Numbered from the stretch's first letter, positions 46,801 to 57,399 are shown. The stretch: DNA of 64,000 nucleotides from Micromussa lordhowensis (GCA_964020085.1 OZ026605.1:330701-394700), one strand, 5' to 3'. Numbers and translations: made by a program. Notes: generated by a model not told the origin, from the letters alone.

Positions 46801-48925
46801 CGCTCCGTGTAACATGCTTTTTTTTCGTCTCTCTGAATGTGCGTCAATTCTTTTTTTTTTTCGGCATTAACCTTTTGCATTAATTTTTTTGGTACAAAAT
46901 CACTCAATCCCTCCCTCAGAAGTCAATTTTCGACCCCTAATTTATACGATAAAAGATGTTATAAAGGTTCTTTTGGCTTGGTGCCAGACTGCAGAAACCA
47001 ACACTTTTTTTTCTTTTTGCAGAATGGTTAGACAATACGTTTATTCCAGCCAATCAAAAGCGGCTTCGAAACGCTCACAAGATGGCTTGTGATGCTCTTC
47101 AAGAAGTCGGTATTTCAGTCCTTCCTGGGGAATGTGGGCTTTTCATCTGGGTTGACTTTAGAGAGGTAGACGATGACTTAATTTGATTATTAGTTTACAA
47201 ATGTACCTACTGCATGTACTCGTGTAATGTCATTGTAATAAGCCGACGTACTTAGCGTAGCGTGACAGGTTTAGATAGAGTGTCAAAGGCAAAGACTTTC
47301 CCCACCTGCAGACCATCGCAATAGAGCAGCTTCTAATAAACGTTGAAAACAAAATTAAATAACCTATTGAGAAGTCGAAGCCAAACGTGCAACCAACTCC
47401 AAGCGCGGGAAAATATGTCATGTAACCGGTGCCAGATAAGCGCGGGAAAACAGAATTTTGTTTCGTAATACTGATTGACTAATAAAACAGAATGTTTTCT
47501 CGATTGGTTACGAGTGTCAAAATAATTATTTACTACTGCATTATCTTTTTTTTCTGTTAGCTTGTCCCAACGTGTACGTTTGACGAAGAAATGCAGCTGT
47601 TTGAAAGCATGATGGCTAATGGCGTGTTCATATTTCCTGGGTCGCACTTTTGCTGTCCAGAGCCCGGCTGGTTTAGAATTGTATTTGCCTTGGAAACAGA
47701 CATTCTTCAGATAGGTAAGCTAAGTCGTCAGTAAAGTTGTTTTCCCTTGAGTTTTGTAAACAGAACTAAAGTGATTGAATTGGCCAATCGAAAAACACGT
47801 AAGCGACACAATGAACCAATGAGAACTCGAATATACGTAAACGGCGAAAAGCGCGGGAAAACGGGCGTGGGCAAGTCGCGATTGGTTTTGGTTTTGCTGT
47901 AACGGTTTTTCAAAAAAAAAAAACAATCAGAGGACGTAATGAGGCAAGACAATTAAACAAGACAGTAAAAAATAGCTTACGACATGTCAAATTTAGTAGA
48001 TATTACCGAATTAAAATTAACAAGTTAATATTCGCGGCTTGTAATAAAATGAACAATGATAGGGCAGATGGCCATTGCTGTAGCTTTGCCTGGATTCAAC
48101 GATCTTGGACGTTCGGTGACCCCTATTTTTCTTTTTATGGATCATTTTCTCTACCGATTTTTTACGTGCAGCGAAAAATTAAGAAAATCTATTGATTAGA
48201 AGTTTGAGGTTTTTGCAAAATGTACCATAGAATTCCGGTATTTTTAGCTCTTCGTTTATCTTTGCGGCGGTTTTTAAAATGCCTCTTGAAGGGTTAAGTT
48301 TTGTGAAAACGTAGGCAACATTAAGAATTATTTACGCAACAGACCCACTTCTACAAAATATTATGTGCCTCCGTTTAACTATAAACACCTGGGCCGGGTT
48401 GTTCGAAGCCCGGTTAAGCTAACCCAGGGTTAGCGCGAATTTTGATTGTGAATTTGCAACTTTTTGGTGAGTTTTTGTGTTTGTATTATTTGTCCTTCAG
48501 TTTTGAGTTTGAATAATCTAAAACTGCACAAAACATAAGCAGTGAAAGACATATTTATAGAAGAAAAATTAGTACGTCGGTTAACTTTTAATCCTGGATT
48601 AGCTTCTATATCTACTGACCCTTGTTTTTTTTTTTCAGGGCTAAGAAGAATTCAGGAAACTGTCAAACAAGTCCGTGCCGATATTGCGGTCAAGCCGAAG
48701 GGAAGAGGGACTAAAACGGACCGTGCAGGCGTGCCGTTTGCCCAAAATGAAGTCGGTGCTAGCAATGCAGAAAATGCTGGTGACGAAAACCTTGACGACT
48801 TAGTTCGCACTCTACACCGGCAGATGCAGTCCAGTGACTGGCTGAAGGAAAATACTGCTGAAAAATGGATGGCAGAAAATCCTGAGCTGGCTAAGGGATT
48901 TTTTAAGCAAGACACCAAGAAATAA
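35968..48925 (+). CDS. ACCS: PLP-dependent aminotransferase, ACC synthase-like (ACCS homolog), 15 exons
   Basis: Exons: 35968-36078, 37793-37852, 38610-38680, 39118-39187, 41715-41781, 42067-42164, 42290-42367, 42739-42839, 43492-43581, 44460-44505, 45270-45383, 46303-46333, 47023-47165, 47561-47714, 48639-48925. All junctions are GT-AG and in phase, giving 506 residues, about the length of vertebrate ACCS. Fold-type I landmarks appear in order: N-P-Q-G-I-I-N-M with S-E-N near the N-terminus, S-N-G-C-T-A-L, P-S-P-F-Y-G, the N-P-N-N-P loop (followed by L-A instead of the usual [LT]-G), V-D-E-I-Y, the G-F-S-K-D segment with the presumed PLP lysine, and W-F-R-I-V with the carboxylate-binding arginine. 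It should bind PLP in the cytosol; animal ACCS proteins are not established as real ACC synthases, so the substrate is unknown. The C-terminal 75 residues are a polar tail. AATAAA at 49166-49171. Confidence 0.92.
36469..36871. mobile_element. Foldback element with internal CAGTCTGCA repeats, in ACCS intron 1
   Basis: The ends GTCAGTGTAAAACGCAGACT and, reverse complemented, GTCAGTATAAAATGCAGACT are inverted repeats. Each arm contains several GGGTAAAATGCAGACTGCAG modules. The centre is AT-rich with a T run. No coding frame. Confidence 0.75.
38288..38452. mobile_element. 165-bp MITE flanked by TA, in ACCS intron 2
   Basis: The left arm GACCATTTTCGATACAGTAT continuing to CTAACATGGCTCCAAGG is mirrored on the right, ending AAAATGGTC. 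TA lies directly outside both ends (38286-38287, 38453-38454). The TA target and near-complete palindrome suggest a Tc1/mariner-type non-autonomous element. Confidence 0.82.
39299..40833. mobile_element. hAT-like non-autonomous element with minisatellite arms and 8-bp target duplication, in ACCS intron 4
   Basis: The ends are inverted: GGATCATGTGTACTTAAGGC at 39299 and its complement ending at 40833. GTCCAATG stands directly outside both (39291-39298, 40834-40841). Inside each end is a long array of TCGGCCGA/TCGGTCGA/TATCGGC words, ending on the right in a GTGGCGGCCCA tandem run (about 40556-40650). The middle (about 39575-40500) has a poly-C run at 39891-39905 and no transposase frame. The 8-bp duplication is typical of hAT elements; the superfamily remains inference. 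Confidence 0.82.
40985..41450. repeat. Degenerate CATGTTA/TAACATG simple repeat
   Basis: Dozens of CATGTTACCAT, AGCATGTTA and TAACATG words with variable spacing, in ACCS intron 4. No fixed period and no coding potential. Confidence 0.8.
43713..44160 (+). mobile_element. tRNA-derived SINE with conserved core, in ACCS intron 9
   Basis: The head GCCGACCGGTTAGCTCAGTT with TGGTAGAGC, followed by GGTTCAAACCTCG, has tRNA A- and B-box form; the anticodon-loop position reads GCC, glycine-like, but the stem is broken. The body includes GGGACGTTAAAGAACCC, a word shared by several invertebrate SINE cores, and the tail has AAAGCGCTTTGAGCGTC and CGCTATATAAATG. Target duplications were not clear to me. 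Confidence 0.85.
44873..45060. repeat. CCAAT- and GGCGGGAA-rich dispersed segment, intron 10
   Basis: Contains GGCCAATCAGA, AGCCAATCAGAACTCGC, GGGCGGGAAAGCGCGC and TCTGATTGGAT. Similar mixtures occur near 47395-47520 and 47770-47910 in introns 13 and 14. These match CCAAT-box and E2F-site consensus words; whether they act as regulators or just mark a repeat family is not shown. Confidence 0.45.
45855..45930. repeat. Near-perfect hairpin, ACCS intron 11
   Basis: CATCAAAGGAAGCGATGAAT and its near-complement ATTCGTTGCTTCCTTTGATG face each other across a short loop, with weaker pairing extending outward. Probably the core of a foldback element. Confidence 0.7.
45999..46166. mobile_element. Palindromic MITE, ACCS intron 11
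   Basis: Left TATGTTGCAGGTCAAAATGA followed by AATTCAGGTTAAAATG is inverted at the right as CATTTTACCCTGAATTTC and TTTTGACCTGGAACATATA. The central TAATTATTCATG/CATGAATTATTA halves complete the foldback. Confidence 0.75.
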
Positions 48926-51900
48926 TAATGATTATAATTATATCGCTACTTTTTATTCTAAATTATATTTTAATGCAAACTATAACAAAACGAGATTTTT
49001 CTTCAATGTCTTCAATTGTGTAGCCAACTTGGATTGTCTAGGAAGGAGTGAGTGTTCTGTCGTCCATCTGTAGATCAGATCATGCGGTTTTTTTTTACAG
49101 CCGTTCTTAAATGTTCTCTCAATGTTTGATTCAAGATTGCTGCTGCAAGTAGTATCACTGAATGAAATAAAAAGGTCAGAATCAAACTTCTCCTTACTTT
49201 TATCATATATGTTATGATAACTTCACGTGGGAGAGTTTGAGTCTTGGTCAAGTCATTTTCTTGCGATGATCAACTCCTTCAGTCTTGTATTCGTTACAAA
49301 GAGATCAAAGAGAAGTCCAGGGATAGGGAGTGAATTAAAGGATTTGGTACTGACATATGGTAAAGTAAAAAATCCAAAAGAATACCAGTCTTGAAACATA
49401 GGGGGTAAGTCGAAGTTTCGAAAGAAGCAAGCCGAAGTGGAAAGGCTTAATTTAAAGTATATCAAATACCTTTTTTCGCTTTTAACGCGCTTCTTCCTGG
49501 TCTATTTCGAACCAGAACAAGGTAGACAAAAGCCTAATAATCTAGACTAAAAGAGTCGCCTCAGTAGAGGCGATTTCTATGCAGAAATTTAGCTTCTCTT
49601 GCGCTCTTTTCCTCTGGTATTTACTTCGTTTCATGCGCGGTCAGTTGCCGCGTGAGGCCGGGACGTGCCATGACAAGCACGAGATAGGTTCCCCACACCA
49701 CAGAACAATATACCGGTTTCAAGCCAGTTTAAGCAGTTTTTGACAGATGTTTAGTCATGAAAATAGACAAAGAAGTCCTAGATCAGAGCTGACATTGTCT
49801 TGACTGTTTTATGAAAGGGAATTTAAAGCAATGGTCGTTAGTGAAGGACTGAGTGTATTTAAAGGGTTCAAAGTAGGGGGTCCGGGGCATGCATGCTCCG
49901 GGAAAAATTGAATTTTCAGAACTTCAGGAAAGTTTATTTAGGCATTCTGACAGAACTTTTGCACTATTAGAGATACTGTCATCACAACACCCACATTCAA
50001 ATAGAAGTAGACAAAGCCTGAAAAAGAGCTCACCTTGCCTCTCTTAATGGAAGTCACTCGTGTAGGTCCAGGTATATTTATCAACCATATTGTCTAGTTC
50101 CTGCCGTGGGGTACCTAACATAGTAGGGACGTCTGAAGGTATGCCTCCACGGCAGTTTTGAATTTTTAGAACCCCAGGAATGCTATTTTAGGTATTCTAG
50201 AAGAACTTTTGCACTATCATAATTTTGCATCTAAAGGAGAACCAAAACTTATCGATACCTTTTCTTGAAAAACAAATTATTCAGCTATCAGAAACAGGTT
50301 AGAAACTTGACTTGAGCGCCATTTGAGAACAAACACACAGTTACTAAGTGAAATTCCACATTTACGAGTAAAATTCAGAGATATTTTTCGACATGTGCCA
50401 TAACTCAAAATTCCTTGAAACTTCACCTTTGGAACACTTTTATGTCGTTGTAAAACATTAAAATCAGCTTGGGTTATTCTTCGAGAGGTCTTTGAGCTCC
50501 TCTTCAGCTCTTTTCCTCTGGTATTTACCTCATTTCATGCGCGGTCAGTTACCCCAGGCGGGACGCGCCATCAAACGAAAAACAAATTCCCTTCCCTCCC
50601 TCCTTAAAATTGTCACGACTAAAGCGACAAATCTGAACACTCTCCCCCTCGCCTCTCTGTTGATATGTTTGTGTAAAGTGCAAACACTGGACACGAACTT
50701 AGACAATGTATTTTACTCTGGAATTCAAAATGAACTATCATTTTAATGACCGGATCATTCCGGGAGCCATATATACCAGAGTCAGAGGACAGCAAATTAA
50801 AGGAGCTAAGTCTAAAATTTGGGAAAAAGCGTGAGATTTTTAACGCTACTCATCTAGTAATGTGTAGCTGCGTGCAAGTCGGCGCTTCGCACTCAGACTT
50901 GTACATCCCTCTCAGTAAAATGTGTCTTGCCATGAAGTACATTTTGCCTTCACTACACAACCGAACACACTCAAAGGTTGAGGCATGGGCGCGTTGGTCA
51001 GCCAGGCCCAAGATCTGTTTAATTGTGACAATAAGCTTACAACAAAGTGGATAAGAGATACATCAAGTACATGCGCCAAAGCCGGTCACGTTAAAACCCC
51101 CCAAAACCCCTTGCCTATTCATCAGTAGTTTACCATCGCCTGTTATTTTAAGGAGACGGTTTTTATTTTCAGATGTTGTGTCACGAGCGGTGACGGAAAA
51201 GCGCAATTCTATTCCTTGCATTATTTACCCCGAATCTCAGTTCGGCCCCGATAATTTAACTGAATGAATTTTGCAATATTTTCGCGAATTCTGAACATCG
51301 TGAAAAAGAAAAAACAAAAAGCTTGAGGTTGGTTCTGTTCTAAGCTTTGGCTCAGTTCCTCTCAGTTCTCCGAAGTCTTCATTTAGCAGAATCTAAAAAA
51401 GGCAAATATTTAAGCTTGGGTAACAGTAAACTGATTTGTTAAGAACTGTCGGTGACAGAAAACACCACAGTATGTAAATTGTCGTTGCGCCAAATAAATT
51501 CCGTAAGCGAGTTTCGATGTCTCAATCATATTATTGTAAGCGGACTGAAATTGTTGAAAAGAAAACATTTGATTTTGTAGCCTGGCTGCCCAAAACCAAA
51601 GATGATGTCTCTCTTTGATTGTTAAAAGAGTATAAGGACATCATGGGGACGGTTCCAGCGGTTCGTCAAAGTGAAAGTCAGTTGAATCGAAACCAGTCAT
51701 TTTCACTTCTTCTGTTTGCTTTTTTAATTGTCTCAAACGGAAAGAGCTGTCATGGTAAATTGATCAACTGTAATGTCAGCGTAGCGAGGTAGTCATTTTA
51801 AAAACGAGAAAATTCGAGTTGGTCATATAACTGATGCAATGTTGGACAAAAATCATCAATTCACATCTCATTTTCTCATTCCCGACTACCGCTTACCGAC

Positions 51901-52060
51901 GAGAAGCAATTCGACCTGTGAAGGCTTCAAATCCACATTCAACCAGTTAGTGTTTTTTCTTCAGTTTCTGACAAAAAGGTAAAAGATTCGACATATTCGC
52001 CGGCCGCCAACGACATTCAGTTGTTCGCTAAATACTGATCAGGATTAGTTAACAATTAAA
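48926..52060. other. Repeat-rich intergenic tract, no gene supported
   Basis: Contains a duplicated word block (49596-49670 and 50502-50573, with CTCTTTTCCTCTGGTATTTAC and TTTCATGCGCGGTCAGTT) and a second pair of similar blocks (49895-49975 and 50145-50220, with AGAACTTTTGCACTAT). The latter also resembles the interior of the 8089-8634 element. The open frame at 50746-51054 shows no motif I recognise. Confidence 0.5.
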
Positions 52061-52141
52061 TTTACCTCGCTTGAATATATAGTTTGTCTCTGTCTTACAA
52101 TTTTCATCCTGTCTCAGATCCAAATCAAGTGAGAGACCGTG

Positions 52142-52663
52142 ATGATGGTCATGTGGTTCAAGTTCCTTCTGATCTCCATGATGGCCACCGCGATGTCGTT
52201 AGACGAAGCTTCAGCAAACACGTATCCTCGCTGGGGGAAGCTCAACAAGTCCCCAGTTTGCTTCGGAGCCCGAGGGAACCAGTACGGCCGTTTTTCCTAC
52301 AATCGGAACGTCTTCGTGAGCCAGTTCATGCTCGTACACCGCACGGGAGCCGTATCGTGTGACAGAAAACATTATAGCTACTGGGGATGTACTGCAAATC
52401 ATGCTAATATAGCTGTCGTCCTAACTGACAACCACAACAGAATCTTGGCTCCAGCTGCCTCAATAGTCAGCAAGTATGGATGGTACAATCTGGCAGGTTA
52501 CACCTCGTCTTCGTCTGCTCTTGTGTTCTCTGCTCACAAAAAGCCTCAATGTATTTTCCGTAACAGCGAGCTGCGCCTATGGTACGGAGAGGATTTAAAG
52601 GGCTACACCGAAAACGACAACGGCGGGAAAACGTGTGCAGATGTGTATGGTCTTTTGGCTTAA
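52142..52663 (+). CDS. Small secreted protein of unknown function, single coding exon
   Basis: Starting at the first ATG of an ATG-ATG-GTC-ATG cluster the frame gives 173 residues. A hydrophobic signal peptide (W-F-K-F-L-L-I-S-M-M-A-T-A) is followed by a mature chain of about 148 residues with five cysteines (V-C-F, S-C-D, G-C-T, Q-C-I, T-C-A). The C-terminal part carries L-R-L-W-Y-G-E-D-L and N-D-N-G-G-K-T-C-A-D-V-Y, a pairing I have the impression of seeing at the ends of secreted or matrix proteins of marine invertebrates; I cannot name the family. A TATATA word lies about 65 bases upstream, and AATAAA at 52750-52755. A CAG acceptor-like site at 52116-52118 could mean a 5' UTR intron. Confidence 0.8.
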   Translation: MMVMWFKFLLISMMATAMSLDEASANTYPRWGKLNKSPVCFGARGNQYGRFSYNRNVFVSQFMLVHRTGAVSCDRKHYSYWGCTANHANIAVVLTDNHNRILAPAASIVSKYGWYNLAGYTSSSSALVFSAHKKPQCIFRNSELRLWYGEDLKGYTENDNGGKTCADVYGLLA

Positions 52664-52939
52664 ACCACTCTAGGTCGCTAAGAGCTCGCCATATCTTGAA
52701 ACCTCGAAAATGATTTTTTTAGGAAACACTGTAGCAATTTGAATGAAGACAATAAAGTATATCCGAGGTGAAGGCAGCTGTTTTAGTTGACTCGAAACAA
52801 TTTCCCTCCCCTTTCCTCCTCAAGCGTCTAAAGCTGAAGCACTTCGCATCCGTTGCAAAAATGAATTTTCGAATCCGGTGTTGTAGGCGCATTTTGAAGG
52901 CATGGCGGACGCACCCCATTTAGCAAAGTCAATAATTCA

Positions 52940-53229
52940 TAATTTAAATTATTAAAAACTGGGTCATTGTATAATGCAATTCAAGGAATTTGATTGACTT
53001 AGTGGCCATGGTATATGAGCCATTATATCATGCCCTACAAATATGGCAAGTGTACGCGTCAGCACAACAGCTGAAATTCTGAAACTTTTTTCCGCGGAGA
53101 GAAACAATGGCGGCCGAAGAAAATCGTTTCGTTACTTACATTATACCTCCTTTTCCGGTCCAAGAGAGGATTTTGCGAAATAAAACGTGGCAAGATCTTG
53201 GCGAAATTTGGTGGTTGTTTTCAATAAAA

Positions 53230-53262
<33 letters not shown>

Positions 53263-53345
53263 CTGATTAAAGCCAACTCGGCGCTACGCGCTTGGTTGGC
53301 CATCTATCATCTCATATCCAACGCGCGCTCGTGGAATAATTGTTA
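52940..53345. repeat. Dispersed repeat with AACAATTATTCCACTCGCGC ends
   Basis: ATTAAAAACTGGGTCATTG and GAGCCATTATATCATGC recur at 57115-57215, and AACAATTATTCCACTCG plus its inverted GTGGAATAATTGTT recur near 54905-54985 and 57280-57300. Within 53200-53345 the halves are inverted, forming a hairpin around GCCAACTCGGCGC. Non-coding. Confidence 0.65.
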
Positions 53346-53849
53346 AATATACGAAATTAACATTTTAATATCAAAGCCCTGATATAAAGACGAAGTAAAC
53401 ATTCCTAAATTCTCACCCGAGATGTTCAGAAATAAACCTGCCACGTGTATTTGGCCAATTTGGCCAACTTCACTGAATGCAGTTAGCGGATTTCCGGTTC
53501 CTTTAGAAGGTTCAGTCGAAGTAAGAGATAGAAAGGGGCTGAATAAAGGGTCATTAAAATGCTGCAATAAACAAAGAAAGGAAAACGAAAAAGCAAAATA
53601 AGGCAGAAATAATTGCCCAATTTGCCTATGAAAATATCAAACGTGGGCTATCAGCACCATCAGCGAGTAAATCTACCGGTGGGCCCCAGCGCCGTAGCTA
53701 GTAACAGGCCAACCGAGGCACTTGCATCGGTCATTTCTTTGGCTTTTGTTGTTTATAGTATCTAATACCTAGGAAGAGAACTCAACCATGGACTGATTGC
53801 CTCAGTCATAAGTTATTCATAGACACAACGACAGTCAAAAGTTTTTTCT

Positions 53850-53935
53850 GGCGACGGCCCTGGCGGCGTTGGAAGTTCATCGGCCACATCCTCAGAATGG
53901 ATCCAAACAAACATCCCAAGACTCGGATTTTTTTC
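53850..53935 (+). mobile_element. LINE ORF2 C-terminal scrap
   Basis: The plus strand reads WRRPWRRWKFIGHILRMDPN, containing the G-H-I-L-R-M motif often found downstream of the reverse-transcriptase domain in non-LTR elements. Nothing else of the element is recognisable. Confidence 0.5.
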
Positions 53936-54773
53936 CTAGTTTACGTTTCTCCGTACATCATGTTGTTGTTGTTTCGTCTTTAATAATAAAGCTGAATTAT
54001 TAAAACAAAATTGCCCCCACATGCCTTAAGATAGTGGCATCTTGATTGAAAACGATCACTAACTCAAAAGCACGCGGATCGAAAATGTCACATTTCACCC
54101 CAGAATTTGTGACGAATGTGTCAGTTCCTTTCCCACCCCAATCCCACCCCCACCCCCACCCCCACGACCCAAACAAGTACCCTATCCAACATACAGCACA
54201 TTCTCCGGCTCGCAGCCGGCTCGCTTGATTCACGTAAGACTACTTCCTTTTGCATTTGTCACTACGTTTTACTCTATTGCTAATGAAAAACTCAATATGA
54301 TTACCCTACAGAATGAACGAGTTGAATTTTTTCATGTACCATCTTTGAGTTTTTGTTTTAATGTGTTGATGGTTTAACTTGATATGGTCATTGTCTTCAT
54401 TTAATGACACTGTTCATTTAATGACATCATTTTTTGACCAGCTGGTTTTAACGTACAGCTTATGTTGTTGTCACGGGCAACAGGCTCCGTTTCAGTCCAA
54501 TGACAACTTGTTTAACTTTGGCGTCACTGGCAGTAAAGCGCGCGAAATTGCAGGCGACGAAGAAAATTGCCCTTGGCTACACCGTAATGTGAAGTCCAAA
54601 ACTTCGTCAACAAAGCTCCGTCGCGCCTTACTCAAGTGATAATCCTAGTCATTTCTCTTTATCGGACAAGCCCCCCCCCCCCCACCCCCTTTCCTTTGGC
54701 ATAAGAGTCAGTGAGCAAGTAGTAAGCAAGGAGGCGACGGATTGGGAAGGGCTTAGAGCTGCATACCACTCAC

Positions 54774-54856
54774 CAGAGCTCCTCTTTTGACTGGGTAGTA
54801 CAAAGATGGACTGAAGCATTGAAGTATTCTCTTGGAACCATAAATAATGTAGCTAT
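54774..54856 (-). pseudogene. Decayed extra copy of a CFAP20DC exon
   Basis: On minus this segment matches exon 5 of CFAP20DC (59735-59627) from A-T-L-x-M-x-P-R-E-Y to the CTCTGGTGAGTGG donor, and the similarity runs on into the intron side (down to about 54725). A one-base loss after the E-Y codons shifts the frame, and the acceptor half is missing. It lies about 4.1 kb beyond the gene's last exon in the same orientation. Intron sequence is included, so it was copied as DNA rather than through mRNA. Confidence 0.75.
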
Positions 54857-55472
54857 ATTGGGGAATGTGTCAGATATATAACGAGACAAAAGCAAGGTAA
54901 ACATTTAACAATTATTCCACGAGCGCCCGTTGGATATGAGTTGGCTACAATCATCTCATTAAAGGTGAGTAGAATAATTGTTTTATTAAAAACGCCCTCA
55001 AAATATAGAAAACTATACTAAAATAAAGACACCCAAAAAATCACGCGTACGCTTACCATGGTATAAATATATGCTCGGATATTTGCCCACGGCGGACATT
55101 ATCTGTTTCGAAAAGAGAACAGTTTTCCGAGAGCGTACCTCGAGGAAAACTGTGAGCTTCAGGAACAGATAATGTGCAAGGACAAATATCAGAGCATATT
55201 TTCGCCCAAATTTTATTATCCTTCAAACATTTTTCACAGCACGCGCAGTTTTGAAAATTAGCTGAGGAATATTCAGTCACGTGACGCGCTTAGACCAATC
55301 GCGCACGAGCGAAAATATTGATGGCTTCTAATGGGATTACAGTGAAACCTGTATTAAGTGGACCCCGTATTAAGCGGACACCCTCTATTAAGTGGACACC
55401 AGCTTGAGTCCCTAAACTTTCTTCCCACATTTACTGTAAAATAAACCTGCGTTCAGCGGACACCTCTGTTAA

Positions 55473-55880
55473 GGTGGGGTTTTACCTGAATTAAAGTGAA
55501 ATTTGAGGAAGTTTAAAGAGAGATTGAAAGGGGGAGAAAAGGTTATGGAACACCACCAGACAGTTGCCCGACCCCACAATGGCACTCGGGTTGTTAGGCA
55601 ACTGTTTGGTGTGTATCTATCAATTTTTAACTTCAAACTCTAATTTTAAAACAACACCAAATCTTCAAAATTTCCTATTTCCATAAATTTTACTAATCCT
55701 TTGAGAAAAACTATCTGTCTCCAAATAAACCTAAAAATCACCAAAAAATTTACAAAACGGCGCAAAACATAGATGTGTGTAATGAGTGAACAGATTCTTG
55801 ATTGCTTGAAACGTAAACGAGATATTTGCATTAAGAACATAATACCAAGCCAAAATACGGCTTTCAGGTAGACCCCCGCC
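55473..55880. mobile_element. TTAA-flanked 408-bp MITE, left copy
   Basis: Starts GGTGGGGTTTTACCTGAA and ends AGGTAGACCCCCGCC, imperfect inverted ends, with TTAA on both sides (55469-55472 and 55881-55884). TTAA targets are typical of piggyBac and Kolobok elements. It is matched base for base by 56389-56796 except for one T/C change that I could find. Confidence 0.8.
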
Positions 55881-56388
55881 TTAAGAGAAGTTTTCAAGGT
55901 TTTTCAAGCTGTAGCTACTGTCAAGCTAATAGATGGGAAGAAAATCACAAATTTAACGCGTCTGTCACGATTAGATATGAAAACAGCGATTGCATGGCAT
56001 TATAGGACAACAATAAGCTTAGCGCCAAAACGAGGCTTCGCCTCGTGCGAGTCTAAGAAATGCCTCCCAAAAGGGAGGCAAAGAGCATTTCACCTCTTAT
56101 TTAAATTTAGTCGCATCGAAGGGGTGTTGGAGGCTCCTCGTGCGGGTGGACCGGTGAGGGTGGGACTCTGCAGAGACTCTGCTCCCGTTAACTCTACCCC
56201 ATGACGGGGGTAGGGGGGAGCAGAGAACGAGGAGCATTTTGTTTGGATTATTTTTCGTTTTTTTTTTTTCCCTTAAACAAACATGTTAAAACACGCGTTT
56301 TAACTTGTATCGATATCAGATTAATATATCTGGCATAAAAAAAACCTGGGTTTAAATGTCAGGAATATTCGAAATTGTCCTCCTTTAA

Positions 56389-56796
56389 GGTGGGGTTTTA
56401 CCTGAATTAAAGTGAAATTTGAGGAAGTTTAAAGAGAGATTGAAAGGGGGAGAAAAGGTTATGGAACACCACCAGACAGTTGCCCGACCCCACAATGGCA
56501 CTCGGGTTGTTAGGCAACTGTTTGGTGTGTATCTACCAATTTTTAACTTCAAACTCTAATTTTAAAACAACACCAAATCTTCAAAATTTCCTATTTCCAT
56601 AAATTTTACTAATCCTTTGAGAAAAACTATCTGTCTCCAAATAAACCTAAAAATCACCAAAAAATTTACAAAACGGCGCAAAACATAGATGTGTGTAATG
56701 AGTGAACAGATTCTTGATTGCTTGAAACGTAAACGAGATATTTGCATTAAGAACATAATACCAAGCCAAAATACGGCTTTCAGGTAGACCCCCGCC
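56389..56796. mobile_element. TTAA-flanked 408-bp MITE, right copy
   Basis: Same orientation and sequence as 55473-55880; TTAA at 56385-56388 and 56797-56800. The 500 bases between the two copies (55885-56384) are unrelated to the outer element: GC-rich near 56100-56220 and without a recognised gene. Confidence 0.8.
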
Positions 56797-57399
56797 TTAA
56801 GCGGACGCGGACACCAATATTGAGCCATTTTATTGCACAAAACCTGCAATAAGCGGACAATTCAAGGGCTTTTTACTTCTAAAAGCACAGCTCAGACATC
56901 GTTAACATTGTTCAGCGATGTCGTTTTAAAGCTAAGTAGATTATTCCAGATTCATGCATTGGACATTATGCTAAGAGCAGTCTTTGATCTTACACGGTGT
57001 TACAAAAGGGTTAATAATTAACTATTATTGCTGAACCTGTTTAGAGCGGACACCCTGTATTAGGCGGACACTAGTGAGGGTCCCAACGGTGTCCGCTTAA
57101 TACAGGTTTCACTGCATTAAAAACTGGATCATTGGACAATGCAATTCGAGAACTTTCATTGGCTTAGCCATCATGGGCTATGAGCCATTATACCATGCTC
57201 TACGAATATGGTAAGCGAACGCGTGTTTTTATTTGTTTTAAAGTTTACTTTGTTCCATATTTGGGGCGTTTTTAATAAAACAATTATTCCACTCGTCTTT
57301 TCCTCCTTTCTTTTTCGTCTACCAGAATAGTGTAAATAAAGGTTGTTGTTGTCGTTATAGCCAACTCGGCGCTATGCGCCTTTAGTCAGGCTTTAATTT

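Larger units (their letters stand above)
55340..57114. mobile_element. Inverted-repeat DNA element carrying a nested composite insertion
   Basis: Ends CAGTGAAACCTGTATTAAGT (55340) and its complement ending TACAGGTTTCACTG at 57114 are inverted for at least 24 bp with one mismatch. Subterminal regions hold several ATTAAGCGGACACC words in both orientations. CAGTGAAACC-type ends are seen in pogo/mariner-related elements, and TA precedes the left end, but CA follows the right, so the target duplication is imperfect. There is no transposase frame. Most of the interior is the composite at 55473-56796. Confidence 0.75.

Noticed and set aside
50746..51054. Gene for a 102-residue protein
   Set aside because: No recognisable motif, located in repeat-rich DNA, and no promoter or poly(A) signal stood out.
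55473..56796. LTR retrotransposon or TRIM with 408-bp LTRs
   Set aside because: The repeats do not start TG and end CA, have inverted ends and TTAA on each side, and I see no primer-binding or polypurine site. Kept only as the alternative to the composite MITE reading.
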